Shown here: positions 9,141 through 19,189 of the stretch, in pieces | Numbering within the stretch: position 1 is the first letter of the stretch | Layout: the number at the start of each line of letters is the position of its first letter | Source: Streptomyces sp. CA-278952 | GTDB lineage: Bacteria > Actinomycetota > Actinomycetes > Streptomycetales > Streptomycetaceae | Assembly: GCF_028747205.1 (NCBI RefSeq) | Contig: NZ_CP112880.1 | Coordinates: forward strand, 6,979,501-7,043,500 | Direction of reading: 5' to 3' | DNA: 64,000 bases | The notes under the pieces: model-generated | Database searches by the model: none | Told to the model about the DNA's origin: nothing | The model's input: only the letters and a program-made list of their open reading frames with translations | Translations under genes and position numbers: made by a program

Positions 9141-9777
9141 ACGCCGCGAACTGGCTCAACTCCGAGGCCTTCACCGTCTTCGGCCAGCACATCAAGTGGT
9201 CGGACATGATCGGCAACCTCGTCGGCCTGATCGCCCTGGCCCTCGGCTGGCGGCGCTCGATCTGGACCTGGCCCGCCCAGCTCCTCTCCGGCGTGATCCT
9301 GCTCGTCGCCTTCGCCTCCGCGCACCTCTCCGGCAGCGCGGGCAAGCAGCTGGTCGTCATCGTCGTCGCCCTGTGGGGCTGGTGGTCCTGGAACCGCGGC
9401 AAGCAGCAGGCCCAGGACGGCTCCATAGCCGTCCGCTTCGCCACCTGGCGCGAGCGCGGCGTGCTGATCGGCGCCGCCGCCCTCGGCACCCTCGCCGTCG
9501 GCGGCCTGTTCACCGCCTTCCCGTCGCTGTCCTGGGACCCCTGGCCGGACGCGTACATCTTCGTCGGCACCGTCGTCGCGATGTACGCCCAGGCCCGCGG
9601 CATGGTCGAGTTCTGGTTCGCCTGGCTGCTCGTCGACCTCGTCGGCGTCCCGCTGAACTTCGCCAACGGATTCGCCTTCTCCGGCTTCGTCTACGTCATC
9701 TACGGCGCCCTCGTCCTGTGGGGGATGCGCGACTGGTGGCTGCGCACGCGGACACCCGCTCTGGAAGGAGCCACGGC

Positions 9778-9781
<4 letters not shown>
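9137..9781 (+). CDS. pnuX: PnuC-family transporter, probable riboflavin importer PnuX
   Basis: 214 residues with seven to eight hydrophobic segments and many Trp residues ([46 protein letters not shown]), the pattern of the PnuC/PnuT/PnuX family of facilitators. Family knowledge: PnuC members carry nicotinamide riboside, PnuX members in actinobacteria carry riboflavin. The location between ribE and ribBA under an FMN riboswitch, with ATGA overlaps on both sides, makes riboflavin the best substrate. That specificity is inferred from context. Confidence 0.88.
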
Positions 9782-11076
<1,295 letters not shown>

Positions 11077-11117
11077 CGCGAACCACCGAACACCACGTAA
11101 CCAGCAACAGGAGAGAC

Positions 11118-11603
11118 ATGAGCGGCAAGGGTGCACCCGAACTGTCCGTACGCAACTGCGGCGACCTGCGCGTGGCCGTGATCGCGGCCCAGTGGCACGA
11201 GAAGGTCATGGACGGACTCGTCGACGGCGCCCTGCGCGCCCTGCACGAGCTGGGCATCGACGAGCCGACCCTCCTCCGCGTCCCGGGCAGCTTCGAGCTG
11301 CCCGTCGTCGCCAAGGTGCTCGCCGGACGCGGCTACGACGCGATCGTCGCCCTCGGCGTGGTCATCCGGGGCGGCACCCCCCACTTCGAGTACGTCTCCC
11401 AGGGCGTCACCCTCGGCCTCACCCAGGTCACCGTCGACACCGGTGTTCCCGTCGGCTTCGGCGTACTGACCTGCGACACCGAGGAGCAGGCGCTGGACCG
11501 GGCCGGCCTCGAAGGCTCCAACGAGGACAAGGGGCACGAAGCGGTCACCGCCGCCGTGGCCACCGCGGCCACGCTGCGCACCGTCAACGAACCCTGGCGC
11601 TGA
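11118..11603 (+). CDS. ribH: 6,7-dimethyl-8-ribityllumazine synthase
   Basis: 161 residues with the lumazine synthase signature: [54 protein letters not shown] and the C-terminal [17 protein letters not shown]. Known reaction: condensation of ArP with DHBP to lumazine; forms icosahedral or pentameric assemblies. AGGAGAGAC precedes the ATG at 11118. Lies 41 bases after ribBA, last riboflavin gene of the operon. Confidence 0.96.
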   Translation: MSGKGAPELSVRNCGDLRVAVIAAQWHEKVMDGLVDGALRALHELGIDEPTLLRVPGSFELPVVAKVLAGRGYDAIVALGVVIRGGTPHFEYVSQGVTLGLTQVTVDTGVPVGFGVLTCDTEEQALDRAGLEGSNEDKGHEAVTAAVATAATLRTVNEPWR

Positions 11604-11638
11604 GTGCCCTCCCGCGACCCCGTATTCTGAGGACCATC

Positions 11639-11911
11639 ATGGCTGACAAAACCTTCGAAGAGCTCTTCGCCGAGCTCCAGCTCAAGGCCGCCGAAGGCGA
11701 CCCCGCGACCTCCCGCACCGCCGAACTGGTGAGCAAGGGCGTGCATGCCATCGGCAAGAAGGTCGTCGAGGAGGCCGCCGAGGTCTGGATGGCGGCCGAG
11801 TACGAGGGCAAGGAAGCCACCGCCGAGGAGATCTCCCAGCTGCTGTACCACGTCCAGGTGATGATGGTCGCCCGCGGCATCTCGCTCGACGACGTCTACG
11901 CCCATCTCTGA
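11639..11911 (+). CDS. hisE: Phosphoribosyl-ATP pyrophosphatase
   Basis: 90 residues, the usual HisE length: [10 protein letters not shown] at the start, then [18 protein letters not shown] with the acidic metal-binding EExxEV pattern (residues about 44-50), and [15 protein letters not shown]. Known role: second step of histidine synthesis (PR-ATP to PR-AMP). It follows ribH by only 35 bases, so it may be co-transcribed with the rib genes, and is followed by hisG. A shine-dalgarno-like GAGGA lies before the ATG. Confidence 0.95.
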   Translation: MADKTFEELFAELQLKAAEGDPATSRTAELVSKGVHAIGKKVVEEAAEVWMAAEYEGKEATAEEISQLLYHVQVMMVARGISLDDVYAHL

Positions 11912-12002
11912 GCCGATCGCCACGCCGTTCCCCGGGCCCGGCCCGGGCGGACACCACCGCGAACCGCCCGCACACTCCCTCCGCACGAAGGAAGCCGACC
12001 TC

Positions 12003-12851
12003 ATGCTGCGCATCGCCGTTCCCAACAAGGGTTCACTCTCCGGACCTGCGATGGCGATGCTCCATGAGGCCGGCTACCAGCAGCGCAAGGAGTCGAAGGA
12101 ACTGGTCCTGGTCGACCCCGGGAACGAGGTCGAGTTCTTCTACCTCCGCCCCCGCGACATCGCGATCTACGTCAGCTCCGGCAAGCTCGACATCGGCATC
12201 ACCGGTCGCGACCTGCTGCTGGACTCCGGGGCCGACTCCGAGGAGATCCTCCAGCTCGGCTTCGCCCGCTCCACCTTCCGCTACGCCACCAAGCCCGGCA
12301 CCGCGGCGGGCCCGCAGGACTTCGACGGCATGACGATCGCCACCTCCTACGAGGGCATCGTCGCCGCCCACCTCGACAAGGCGGGCGTCAACGCCTCCGT
12401 CGTCCACCTCGACGGCGCCGTCGAGACCGCCATCGAGCTGGGCGTCGCCCAGATCATCGCCGACGTGGTGGAGACAGGCACCAGCCTGCGCAACGCCGGC
12501 CTCGAAGTGATCGGCGAACCGATCATGACCTCCGAGGCCGTCGTCATCCGCCGCCACGGCGCCCCCGCCGACGACCCCAAGGTGCAGCAGTTCCTCCGCC
12601 GCCTCCAGGGCGTCCTGGTCGCCCGGTCCTACGTGATGATGGACTACGACTGCCGCGTCGAGCACCTGGAGCGCGCCGTCGCCCTCACCCCGGGCCTGGA
12701 GTCGCCGACCATCTCCCCGCTGCACCACGAGGGCTGGGTCGCCGTCCGCTCCATGGTCGCCGCCAAGGAAGCCCAGCGGATCATGGACGACCTGTACGAG
12801 CTCGGCGCCCGCGCCATCCTCACCACGGCCATCCACGCCTGCCGCCTCTGA
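12003..12851 (+). CDS. hisG: ATP phosphoribosyltransferase (long form)
   Basis: 282 residues, the long HisG form with a C-terminal regulatory domain. MLRIAVPNKGSLSGPAMAML opens the fold; KLDIGITGRDLLLDSGAD and the PRPP-binding ADVVETGTSLRNAGLEVIGE loop follow, and the C-terminal ACT-like part covers about 205-282. Known role: first, histidine-inhibited step of histidine synthesis. The separation of hisE and hisG from the main his cluster is usual for Streptomyces. GAAGGAAG precedes the ATG. Confidence 0.96.
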   Translation: MLRIAVPNKGSLSGPAMAMLHEAGYQQRKESKELVLVDPGNEVEFFYLRPRDIAIYVSSGKLDIGITGRDLLLDSGADSEEILQLGFARSTFRYATKPGTAAGPQDFDGMTIATSYEGIVAAHLDKAGVNASVVHLDGAVETAIELGVAQIIADVVETGTSLRNAGLEVIGEPIMTSEAVVIRRHGAPADDPKVQQFLRRLQGVLVARSYVMMDYDCRVEHLERAVALTPGLESPTISPLHHEGWVAVRSMVAAKEAQRIMDDLYELGARAILTTAIHACRL

Positions 12852-12889
12852 CGGCCACGGCCCGCCCGCACCCCCCGAGAGAAGATCCG

Positions 12890-13360
12890 ATGTCCGCGCC
12901 CAGGCCCGAACAGCCCACCCTGCCGGTCACCTTCCGGCCCACCCTCACCCGGGTGGTCCTGCTGAGCACGGGCCTGGCGATGTTCCTCGTCATCACCGTC
13001 ATCGCGCTGATGCTGGAGCGGCTGAACCCGGGGGAGCGGATCACCTTCGTCTTCGTCGCGGCGCTCTTCTTCGGCGTCCTGGCCCTGCTCAGCAGGCCCA
13101 AGGTCACCGCCGACGAGACCGGGATCACGGTCGTCAACCTCACGTTGACCCGCAGGCTGGCGTGGGAGGAGATCCTCCGCGTCAACCTGCGCTCCGGCGA
13201 CCCCTGGGTCTACCTCGACCTCAGCGACGGAACGAGCCTGCCCGCCCTCGGCATCCAGCCCGGCCTGGCCAAGCAGCAGGCCATCCGCGACGCCCGCGCC
13301 CTGCGCTCCCTCGCCGAGTCGCACGGCTCCGGGAGCGACGACACCCCGGCTGCCGGCTGA
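12890..13360 (+). CDS. PH-domain-containing membrane protein
   Basis: 156 residues, two transmembrane helices (about 20-45 and 50-65: VVLLSTGLAMFLVITVIALM, ITFVFVAALFFGVLALL), followed by a bacterial PH-like domain (RPKVTADETGITVVNLTLTRRLAWEEILRVNL). Family knowledge: small actinobacterial proteins of this kind are conserved downstream of hisG; the biochemical role is unknown. It starts 38 bases after hisG behind GAGAGAAG, so it is probably in the same transcript. A weak GCCCC/GGGGC hairpin follows the stop near 13398-13417. Confidence 0.8.
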   Translation: MSAPRPEQPTLPVTFRPTLTRVVLLSTGLAMFLVITVIALMLERLNPGERITFVFVAALFFGVLALLSRPKVTADETGITVVNLTLTRRLAWEEILRVNLRSGDPWVYLDLSDGTSLPALGIQPGLAKQQAIRDARALRSLAESHGSGSDDTPAAG

Positions 13361-13590
13361 GAGCCTGCCCGGGCCGAGGTCACCCGAAAGCCTCTGTGCC
13401 CCTGCCCGGTGCGGGGCCTTCTTGTCTACTCTGGTGGGCGGCGGCGCCCCGCGCGCCCCGCCCCGCCCGTTCCACGGCCCCATCCCGGGCCCGCGGGGCT
13501 TTCCCTGCGACCCAAGGAGTGACTCCCTCCAGCAATGGACGGATCGTCCGGTAGTACCTGCGCCGCCCCTTCCCCGGAGGCGGCGGCCTC

Positions 13591-14964
13591 ATGACCACCC
13601 CTCTGCTGCTCCTCACAGCGGCCTTTCTCCTCATCCTCGCCAACGGATTCTTCGTGGCGGCCGAATTCGGGCTCGTCACCGTGGAGAAGCCCGACGCGGA
13701 GCGCGCCGCCGCCGAAGGCGACCGACGGGCCCGTACCGTCGTCGAAGCCCTGCGCGAACTCTCCTTCCAGCTCTCCGGCACCCAGCTCGGCATCACCATC
13801 ACCTCCCTGGTGGTGGGCATGCTCGCCGAACCGGCCCTCGCCCAGCTGCTCGCCGGACCCCTCACCGCCGCCGGACTCCCCGCGGGGGCCGTCCCGGGCG
13901 TCGGCGTCGTCGTCGGCATGCTGCTGGCCTCGGCCGTCCAGATGGTCGTCGGCGAACTCGTGCCCAAGAACTGGGCGGTCTCCCGGCCGCTCCAGGTGGC
14001 CCGCTTCGTCGCCGGACCGCAGGCCCGCTTCGCCGCGCTCCTGCGCCCGGTGATCACCCTCCTCAACGCCCTGGCCAACCGGCTGGTGCGGCTCCTGGGC
14101 GTCGAGCCCACCGCTGAACTGGCCTCCGCCCGCACCCCGGGCGAGCTGGTCTCCCTGGCCCGGCACTCCGCCGAGGCCGGAACCCTGGAACAGGACACCG
14201 CCGACCTCTTCGTCCGGACCCTCTCGCTGGCCGGCCTCACCGCCCAGCACGTCATGACCCCCCGGGTGAAGGTCAGCGCCCTGCACTCCACTGCGACCGC
14301 CGCGGACGTCCTCAACCTCACCCGCGCCACCGGCCTCTCCCGCTTCCCGGTCTACCGGGACCGCATCGACGAGGTCATCGGCATGGTCCATCTCAAGGAC
14401 GCCCTCGCCGTCCCCGCCTCCGAACGCCTGCGCACCCCGGCCGGACGGATCGCCGTCCCCCCGCTCCTGGTGCCCGGGACGCTGCCGGTGGAGGCGCTGC
14501 TGCGGCGGCTGCGCCACGAACAGCCGATAGCCGTGGTCATCGACGAGTACGGCGGCACCGCGGGCGTCGTCACCCTGGAGGACATCATCGAGGAGCTCGT
14601 CGGCGAGGTCCGCGACGAGCACGACGCCGAGGGCGCGGGCCGCCCCGAGCTGACCGCCGCCCCCGCCGAGGACGGCCGCCCGGTGTGGGACGCCGAGGGC
14701 AGCTGCCGGGTGCACACCCTGCGCCGCAGCGGACTCGATGTGCCCGAGGGGCCCTACGAGACCGTCGCCGGGCTCGTCGCCGGCCTGCTGGGCCGCATCC
14801 CCGCCCCCGGCGACCGGGCCGAACTCCCCGGCTGGCGGATCTCCGTCCGCCAGGTCGCCCACAACCGCGCCGAACGGGTCCGTTTCACCCGGGTGTCCGG
14901 CCCACTGGCGCCCGACCCGCTGCCGGACAGGGCCGCCCCGGCACTGCTGGAGGCCGCGCGATGA
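13591..14964 (+). CDS. CNNM/CBS-domain transporter-like protein (hemolysin C family), first copy
   Basis: 457 residues. The N-terminal CNNM membrane domain (about 1-200; LLLTAAFLLILANGFFVAAEF, then GTQLGITITSLVVGMLAEPAL and VGELVPKNWAVSRP) is followed by a CBS pair (about 215-340; HVMTPRVKVSALHS, SRFPVYRDRIDEVIGMVHLKD, IDEYGGTAGVVTLEDIIEE) and a CorC_HlyC C-terminal domain. Family knowledge: CNNM/CorC proteins are Mg2+ or Co2+ exporters or regulators of them; the hemolysin name is historical. The stop overlaps the next start (ATGA). The 230-base leader has no gene but a TACTCT -10-like box near 13430. Confidence 0.9.
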   Translation: MTTPLLLLTAAFLLILANGFFVAAEFGLVTVEKPDAERAAAEGDRRARTVVEALRELSFQLSGTQLGITITSLVVGMLAEPALAQLLAGPLTAAGLPAGAVPGVGVVVGMLLASAVQMVVGELVPKNWAVSRPLQVARFVAGPQARFAALLRPVITLLNALANRLVRLLGVEPTAELASARTPGELVSLARHSAEAGTLEQDTADLFVRTLSLAGLTAQHVMTPRVKVSALHSTATAADVLNLTRATGLSRFPVYRDRIDEVIGMVHLKDALAVPASERLRTPAGRIAVPPLLVPGTLPVEALLRRLRHEQPIAVVIDEYGGTAGVVTLEDIIEELVGEVRDEHDAEGAGRPELTAAPAEDGRPVWDAEGSCRVHTLRRSGLDVPEGPYETVAGLVAGLLGRIPAPGDRAELPGWRISVRQVAHNRAERVRFTRVSGPLAPDPLPDRAAPALLEAAR

Positions 14965-16067
14965 GCATGCTCCAACTCCTCCTCGCCGCCCTCCTCGTGC
15001 TGGCGAACGGCTTCTTCGTCGGCGCCGAGTTCGCCCTCGTCTCCGTACGCCGCAGCCAGATCGAACCGCTCGCCGCACAGGGCTCCGGCCGGGCCCGCAC
15101 GGTCCTGCACGGGCTGGAGAACCTGCCCCAGATGATGGCCGCCGCCCAGTTCGGCATCACCGTCTGCTCCCTCACCCTCGGAGCCGTCGCCGAGCCGACG
15201 CTCGCCCATCTCCTGGAGCCGCTCTTCCACGCGGCCCACGTCCCCGACGGGCTCGTCCACCCCCTCGGCTTCGCCCTCGCGCTCCTGTCGGTGGTCGTCC
15301 TGCACCTGGTCATCGGCGAGATGGTCCCGAAGAACCTCGCGATGGCCGCGCCCGAGCGGACCGCACTGTGGCTGAGCCCCGGTCTGGTCGCCTTCGCCCG
15401 GCTCTGCCGCCCGGTCACCACCGCGCTGGGCGCCTGCGCAGGGCTGGTGCTACGGCTGTTCGGCGTCGAACCGAAGGACGAGGTGGAGGCCGTCTTCACC
15501 AGCGAGCAGCTCAACCGGCTCGTGGAGGACTCCGGACAGGCCGGCCTCCTCGGACCGGAGGCGGCGACACGCCTGGAGGACGCCCTCGAACTGGGCAGCA
15601 GGCCCGTCGCCGACGTCCTGCTGGAGCGGGCGTCCCTGGTCACGGTCGACCCGTCGGTGACCCCGCGCCGGATCGAGGAGCTGACCGTGCGCACCGGCTT
15701 CTCCCGCTTCCCGGTCTGCGCGGACGGCAACGGCCCCTTCATGGGCTACCTCCACGTCAAGGACGTCCTGGAGCTGGAGGACGCCGACCGCGCGGTCCCG
15801 CAGCAGCTCTGGCGCCCGATGGCGACCGTACGGGCCGAACTCCCCCTGGACGACGCCCTGACCGTGATGCGCCGAGCCGCGACGCACCTGGCGCAGGTCG
15901 CGGACGCCTCGGGCCGGATCCTCGGCCTGGTCGCCATGGAGGACGTCCTGGAGACGCTGGTGGGGGAGGTCCGCGACCCGGCCCACCGGACGGTCTCGGT
16001 GCCCCGCCGGACGGTGGACGTGCCGAAGGCGCCGGACCTTCCGGCGCCCGGGGCCCTCGTGCACTGA
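14961..16067 (+). CDS. CNNM/CBS-domain transporter-like protein, second copy
   Basis: 368 residues with the same layout as the previous gene but shorter: CNNM domain (LLAALLVLANGFFVGAEFAL, MMAAAQFGITVCSLTLGAVAE, IGEMVPKNLAMAAPE) and a CBS pair (about 210-345). It lacks the C-terminal CorC_HlyC domain. Start ATG 14961 overlaps the upstream stop by four bases, so the two proteins are probably made in fixed proportion and may form a heteromeric transporter (inference). The pair looks like a tandem duplication followed by loss of the last domain. Confidence 0.9.
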   Translation: MSMLQLLLAALLVLANGFFVGAEFALVSVRRSQIEPLAAQGSGRARTVLHGLENLPQMMAAAQFGITVCSLTLGAVAEPTLAHLLEPLFHAAHVPDGLVHPLGFALALLSVVVLHLVIGEMVPKNLAMAAPERTALWLSPGLVAFARLCRPVTTALGACAGLVLRLFGVEPKDEVEAVFTSEQLNRLVEDSGQAGLLGPEAATRLEDALELGSRPVADVLLERASLVTVDPSVTPRRIEELTVRTGFSRFPVCADGNGPFMGYLHVKDVLELEDADRAVPQQLWRPMATVRAELPLDDALTVMRRAATHLAQVADASGRILGLVAMEDVLETLVGEVRDPAHRTVSVPRRTVDVPKAPDLPAPGALVH

Positions 16068-16078
16068 GGCACGGCCGC

Positions 16079-16110
16079 GCCGCGCCGGGAGCGAACGCCC
16101 CCGGCGCGGC
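16079..16110. terminator. Hairpin between convergent genes
   Basis: GCCGCGCCGGG (16079-16089) pairs perfectly with 16100-16110 around a 10-base loop, between the stops at 16067 (+) and 16112 (-). Probably ends transcription from both sides. Confidence 0.65.
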
Positions 16111-16111
16111 G

Positions 16112-18016
16112 TCAGCCCGCGCCCGGCTCCTGCTTGCCCCGGCCCACCGGGCCGCGCCCCGACAGCACCTCGCCGTACGCCTGCATCAGGTCCGCCAGCC
16201 GCAGCGTCGACAGGTCCTGGCGGGTCAGCTCGCCCGGACAGCCGGAGAGCCGCAGATCACGGTAGGCACAGCTCTTCTCGTACAGCGTCCGCAGGAAGCG
16301 GCCGTTGCCCAGCTCGTCGATCCAGCCCTGGTCCACCACATGGCCGCTGATGGAGCGCAGCTCGTCCACCGCCTCCTCGTCCCACACGTCGTCGTTCTCC
16401 GCGGCCAGCACGCTCCCGATCGCGGTGAGTTCGAGCGGCCGGTAGCTGGGGAAGTCGACCCGGCTGGTGAAGCGGGAGGAGAGCCCCGGGTTCGTGGCGA
16501 GCAGCCGGTCCATGCCCTCCGGGTAACCCGCGAGGATGACGACGAGATGGTCCCGGTTGTCCTCGGCCCGCTTGAGGAGTACCTGAAGCGCCTCGTCGCC
16601 GTACGCGTCGCCCTTGCTGTAACCGGAGTTGGCCAGGCTGTACGCCTCGTCGACGAACAGCACCCCGCCGAGCGCCGAGTCGATCAGCTCATTGGCCTTC
16701 ACCGCCGTCTGCCCCAGGAACTCGCCCACCAGATCGGACCGTTGGGCCTCGACGAGATGATCGCCGCCGAGCAGCCCGAGGGCGTAGAAGACCCTGCCCA
16801 GGATGCGCGCCACGGTGGTCTTGCCGGTGCCGGAGGGGCCGGAGAAGACGAAGTGACGCTTCGGCGGCTGGACCGGGAGGCCCTGCTCGGCCCGCAGCCG
16901 GGCCATGTTCAACTGCGCCGAGAGCGCCTTGACCTGCCGCTTGACCGGTTCGAGACCGACCATGCGCTCCAACTGCGCCAGCGCCTCGGCGAGCAGGGCG
17001 GGATCGCTGGGTCCGGCAGGGAACGGTGGCGGCTTACGGGTTTTGGTCCGACGGGCGCCCTCGACGGGGGCGGGCGGGCCGGGGACCGGCTCGTCACCGA
17101 GCAGCCCCGCGTCGCTCACCGGCCAGGGCTCCCGTCCGTCCACCGGATCGGCGCCCAGCAGCGCGTCGCCCTCCGGCTGCGCCGCCGTCCCCGACGCACC
17201 GGAACCGAAACCGGTCAGGGTCACGGCGGCCAGGTCCGCCGACTCGTCGTACCCGTCGCCCTCCACGAGCGCGGCCAGCCGGGCGGAGGTGTCCATGAAG
17301 GCCGGGTCGACCCGGTGCACCGCCCGGTACAGCGGCAGGGCGGCCGCGCTGCGCCCCGTGCCCTCGTGGGCCCGCGCCAGCCAGTAGCGCAGCTCCTTGC
17401 GCTGTGGCTGTTCGCTGCGGCAGCGCATCAGCGCGGCCGACAGCAGGGGCTCCGCCTGCCCGAACATCTCCAGCCGCACCCGAGCCATCCCGCCGAACAG
17501 ACCCGCCTCGATGCCCAGCATCGGATCGTCGACGAGCTGCTCGGTGCAGCGCACCAACTGCTCCCAGTCCTTGACCAGATAGGAGCGACAGGCGTGCAGG
17601 AACCGCACCTGCGGATCCGCGTCCACCGGCGGCAACCCGGCCAACGCCCGGTCCAGCTCGGGCACATGGCGTCCGTCCAGCCAGTGCGAGGCGTGCGCGA
17701 GCAGTAGATCGCGCCGGCTCTCCAGCACCGGCTGCACCCACCAGCCGAGCCAGTACCAGGAGTTGAGCGTACGGCGGTGGCGTGCCCGCTGTTCGCCGAA
17801 GCGGTCGCGGTGCTGGTACATGCGCAACAGGGCCGTGGTGGTGTCGATGCGGAGCGCGTGGAGGCCGAGCCAGCCGTCCGCCATGCCCGGATCGAACCGC
17901 ACCGCGGCTCTGAACTCCTCCTCGGCCTGCGGGTAGGCGCCCATCGTGTAGGCGTCCATGCCACGCAGCCAGGCGAGGTCGGCAGGGGCTCCAGCGCCCT
18001 GTGTGCCGATGTCCAT
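16112..18016 (-). CDS. AAA+ ATPase of the CbxX/EccA type with TPR-like N-terminal region
   Basis: 634 residues from the ATG at 18016 (GGGGGA upstream; open frame runs 78 codons further without a ribosome site). The first about 300 residues are helical repeats resembling TPR (MDAYTMGAYPQAEEEFRAAV, ADGWLGLHAL). The AAA+ module has Walker A SGPSGTGKTT at about 391-400 and Walker B GVLFVDEAYSLA at about 450-460. Family knowledge: this arrangement is that of EccA, the cytosolic ATPase of type VII secretion, and of CbxX/CfqX; a lone copy away from ESX genes is common in Streptomyces, role not established. No other secretion genes are seen here. Confidence 0.85.
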   Translation of the reverse strand: MDIGTQGAGAPADLAWLRGMDAYTMGAYPQAEEEFRAAVRFDPGMADGWLGLHALRIDTTTALLRMYQHRDRFGEQRARHRRTLNSWYWLGWWVQPVLESRRDLLLAHASHWLDGRHVPELDRALAGLPPVDADPQVRFLHACRSYLVKDWEQLVRCTEQLVDDPMLGIEAGLFGGMARVRLEMFGQAEPLLSAALMRCRSEQPQRKELRYWLARAHEGTGRSAAALPLYRAVHRVDPAFMDTSARLAALVEGDGYDESADLAAVTLTGFGSGASGTAAQPEGDALLGADPVDGREPWPVSDAGLLGDEPVPGPPAPVEGARRTKTRKPPPFPAGPSDPALLAEALAQLERMVGLEPVKRQVKALSAQLNMARLRAEQGLPVQPPKRHFVFSGPSGTGKTTVARILGRVFYALGLLGGDHLVEAQRSDLVGEFLGQTAVKANELIDSALGGVLFVDEAYSLANSGYSKGDAYGDEALQVLLKRAEDNRDHLVVILAGYPEGMDRLLATNPGLSSRFTSRVDFPSYRPLELTAIGSVLAAENDDVWDEEAVDELRSISGHVVDQGWIDELGNGRFLRTLYEKSCAYRDLRLSGCPGELTRQDLSTLRLADLMQAYGEVLSGRGPVGRGKQEPGAG

Positions 18017-18373
18017 CAGGTCCCCCACAAACCGTGCCCCCAGGATGTCCCGCCCGCACAGCATGCCCACCGGAGCGTGCTGAATCACGGCGTGGAGGAA
18101 GGGAATTGACCACACCGAGGTGCATCGTACCCGCGCACGGGGAGGTGACCGCCCGATGGCCGACCCTCGGAGGTGGTGACCCAGGGTGAGTGAATCGCTC
18201 TGCGTGGTCGCCGGGGCGGCGGGGGAGCACAGAGCGAAGCCCCCGATCACGGGGGAACAACCGGGGGCTTCGCGTCCATGGGGGCTCCGAAAAGCCGCAC
18301 AATGAGAACGTAAGACCAGTAAGGCCCCCCGGTCAAGCGGAGTTGGGGCACTTCCGGGTCGATTTCCGACTGC
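18017..18373. other. Intergenic region upstream of the AAA+ gene
   Basis: 357 bases between two minus-strand genes. It contains the strong hairpin annotated at 18234-18273 and, between it and 18016, the presumed promoter of the AAA+ gene, which I cannot place exactly. No gene seen. Confidence 0.5.
18234..18273 (-). terminator. 12-bp-stem hairpin downstream of the kinase-like gene
   Basis: GCGAAGCCCCCG (18234-18245) and its exact complement (18262-18273) with a 16-base loop that can itself pair (CCCCCG with CGGGGG). It lies about 100 bases after the stop at 18374. A mutually exclusive alternative stem in the loop makes an attenuator possible, but a plain terminator is simpler. Confidence 0.65.
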
Positions 18374-19003
18374 TCAGTATGGCGGGACGTCCTGGCTACC
18401 GTGTGTGATGGCCCGGTGCACTCCCGCTGTCGTGCGGGGCCCCGCCAGCCACACGTACCCCTCCGGCAACTGGCGTATCAGAGTGTCGGCGTACGGCCGT
18501 GAGGGATCTTCGGCGAAATGCCGGGCCTCGGCGAGCGTCCACCCGTCCCAGAACCCGGTGAGCCCGGCCCCGTCCCGCCGCCGGCCCCGCTCCCAGGACG
18601 TGTCCCGGTCCACCTCCATCCAGCACACCGCCGCCAGCCACGGGCGCACCTGACGGCGCCCCGCGCCGACCCCCTCCACCAGCACCACCGGGGCCGGCTC
18701 CAAGGTCCGCGCCGGGCCGAAGCGCCGCTCCGTCCAGTCGTACGGGGCGTACCGGGCGCTCTCGCCGCGCGAGAGGGGCAGGAGCACCTGCTCCCGCAGC
18801 CGCCCCGTCCACCCGAACAGCTCCTCGTGCGTGGCGAGGTCGTCCAGATGGAGGACCGGCGCACCGCCCAGCGCCGCCGCGAGACGGGCGGCGAAAGTGC
18901 TCTTGCCCGAACCGGCGTGCCCGTCGACCGCGACGAGCCGCACCGGTCCGCAGGAGGGGGGCAGTGCGGAGAGGTCATCGGCGTGGCGGGCCAGGTCATC
19001 CAT
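18374..19003 (-). CDS. Uridine-kinase-like P-loop protein
   Basis: 209 residues. The P-loop VAVDGHAGSGKSTFAARLAAAL lies at about 22-43 (AGSGKST being the core), followed by LHLDDLATHEELFGW and VLVEGVGAGRRQVRPWL, the pattern of the small actinobacterial uridine/cytidine-kinase-like group. Substrate not shown. Start ATG 19003 taken because the conserved N-terminus begins there; 14 more open codons exist upstream. Divergent from the peptidase gene. Confidence 0.78.
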   Translation of the reverse strand: MDDLARHADDLSALPPSCGPVRLVAVDGHAGSGKSTFAARLAAALGGAPVLHLDDLATHEELFGWTGRLREQVLLPLSRGESARYAPYDWTERRFGPARTLEPAPVVLVEGVGAGRRQVRPWLAAVCWMEVDRDTSWERGRRRDGAGLTGFWDGWTLAEARHFAEDPSRPYADTLIRQLPEGYVWLAGPRTTAGVHRAITHGSQDVPPY

Positions 19004-19189
19004 GGCTCCAGGGTACGTTCCGGCACGGAAGCGCCCGGGGTCCACCGCAGGTCACGCCAGTGGTCCAGACCCATATTCGGTCCGGCGGCGACTGCCGAAC
19101 ACTGGCCCGATCCGACTGCGGACCGGGATAGTTGGCGCACCGCACGGCACCCGCAGACCACCTTCCGCATCCGACCGGGGGTCACGACC

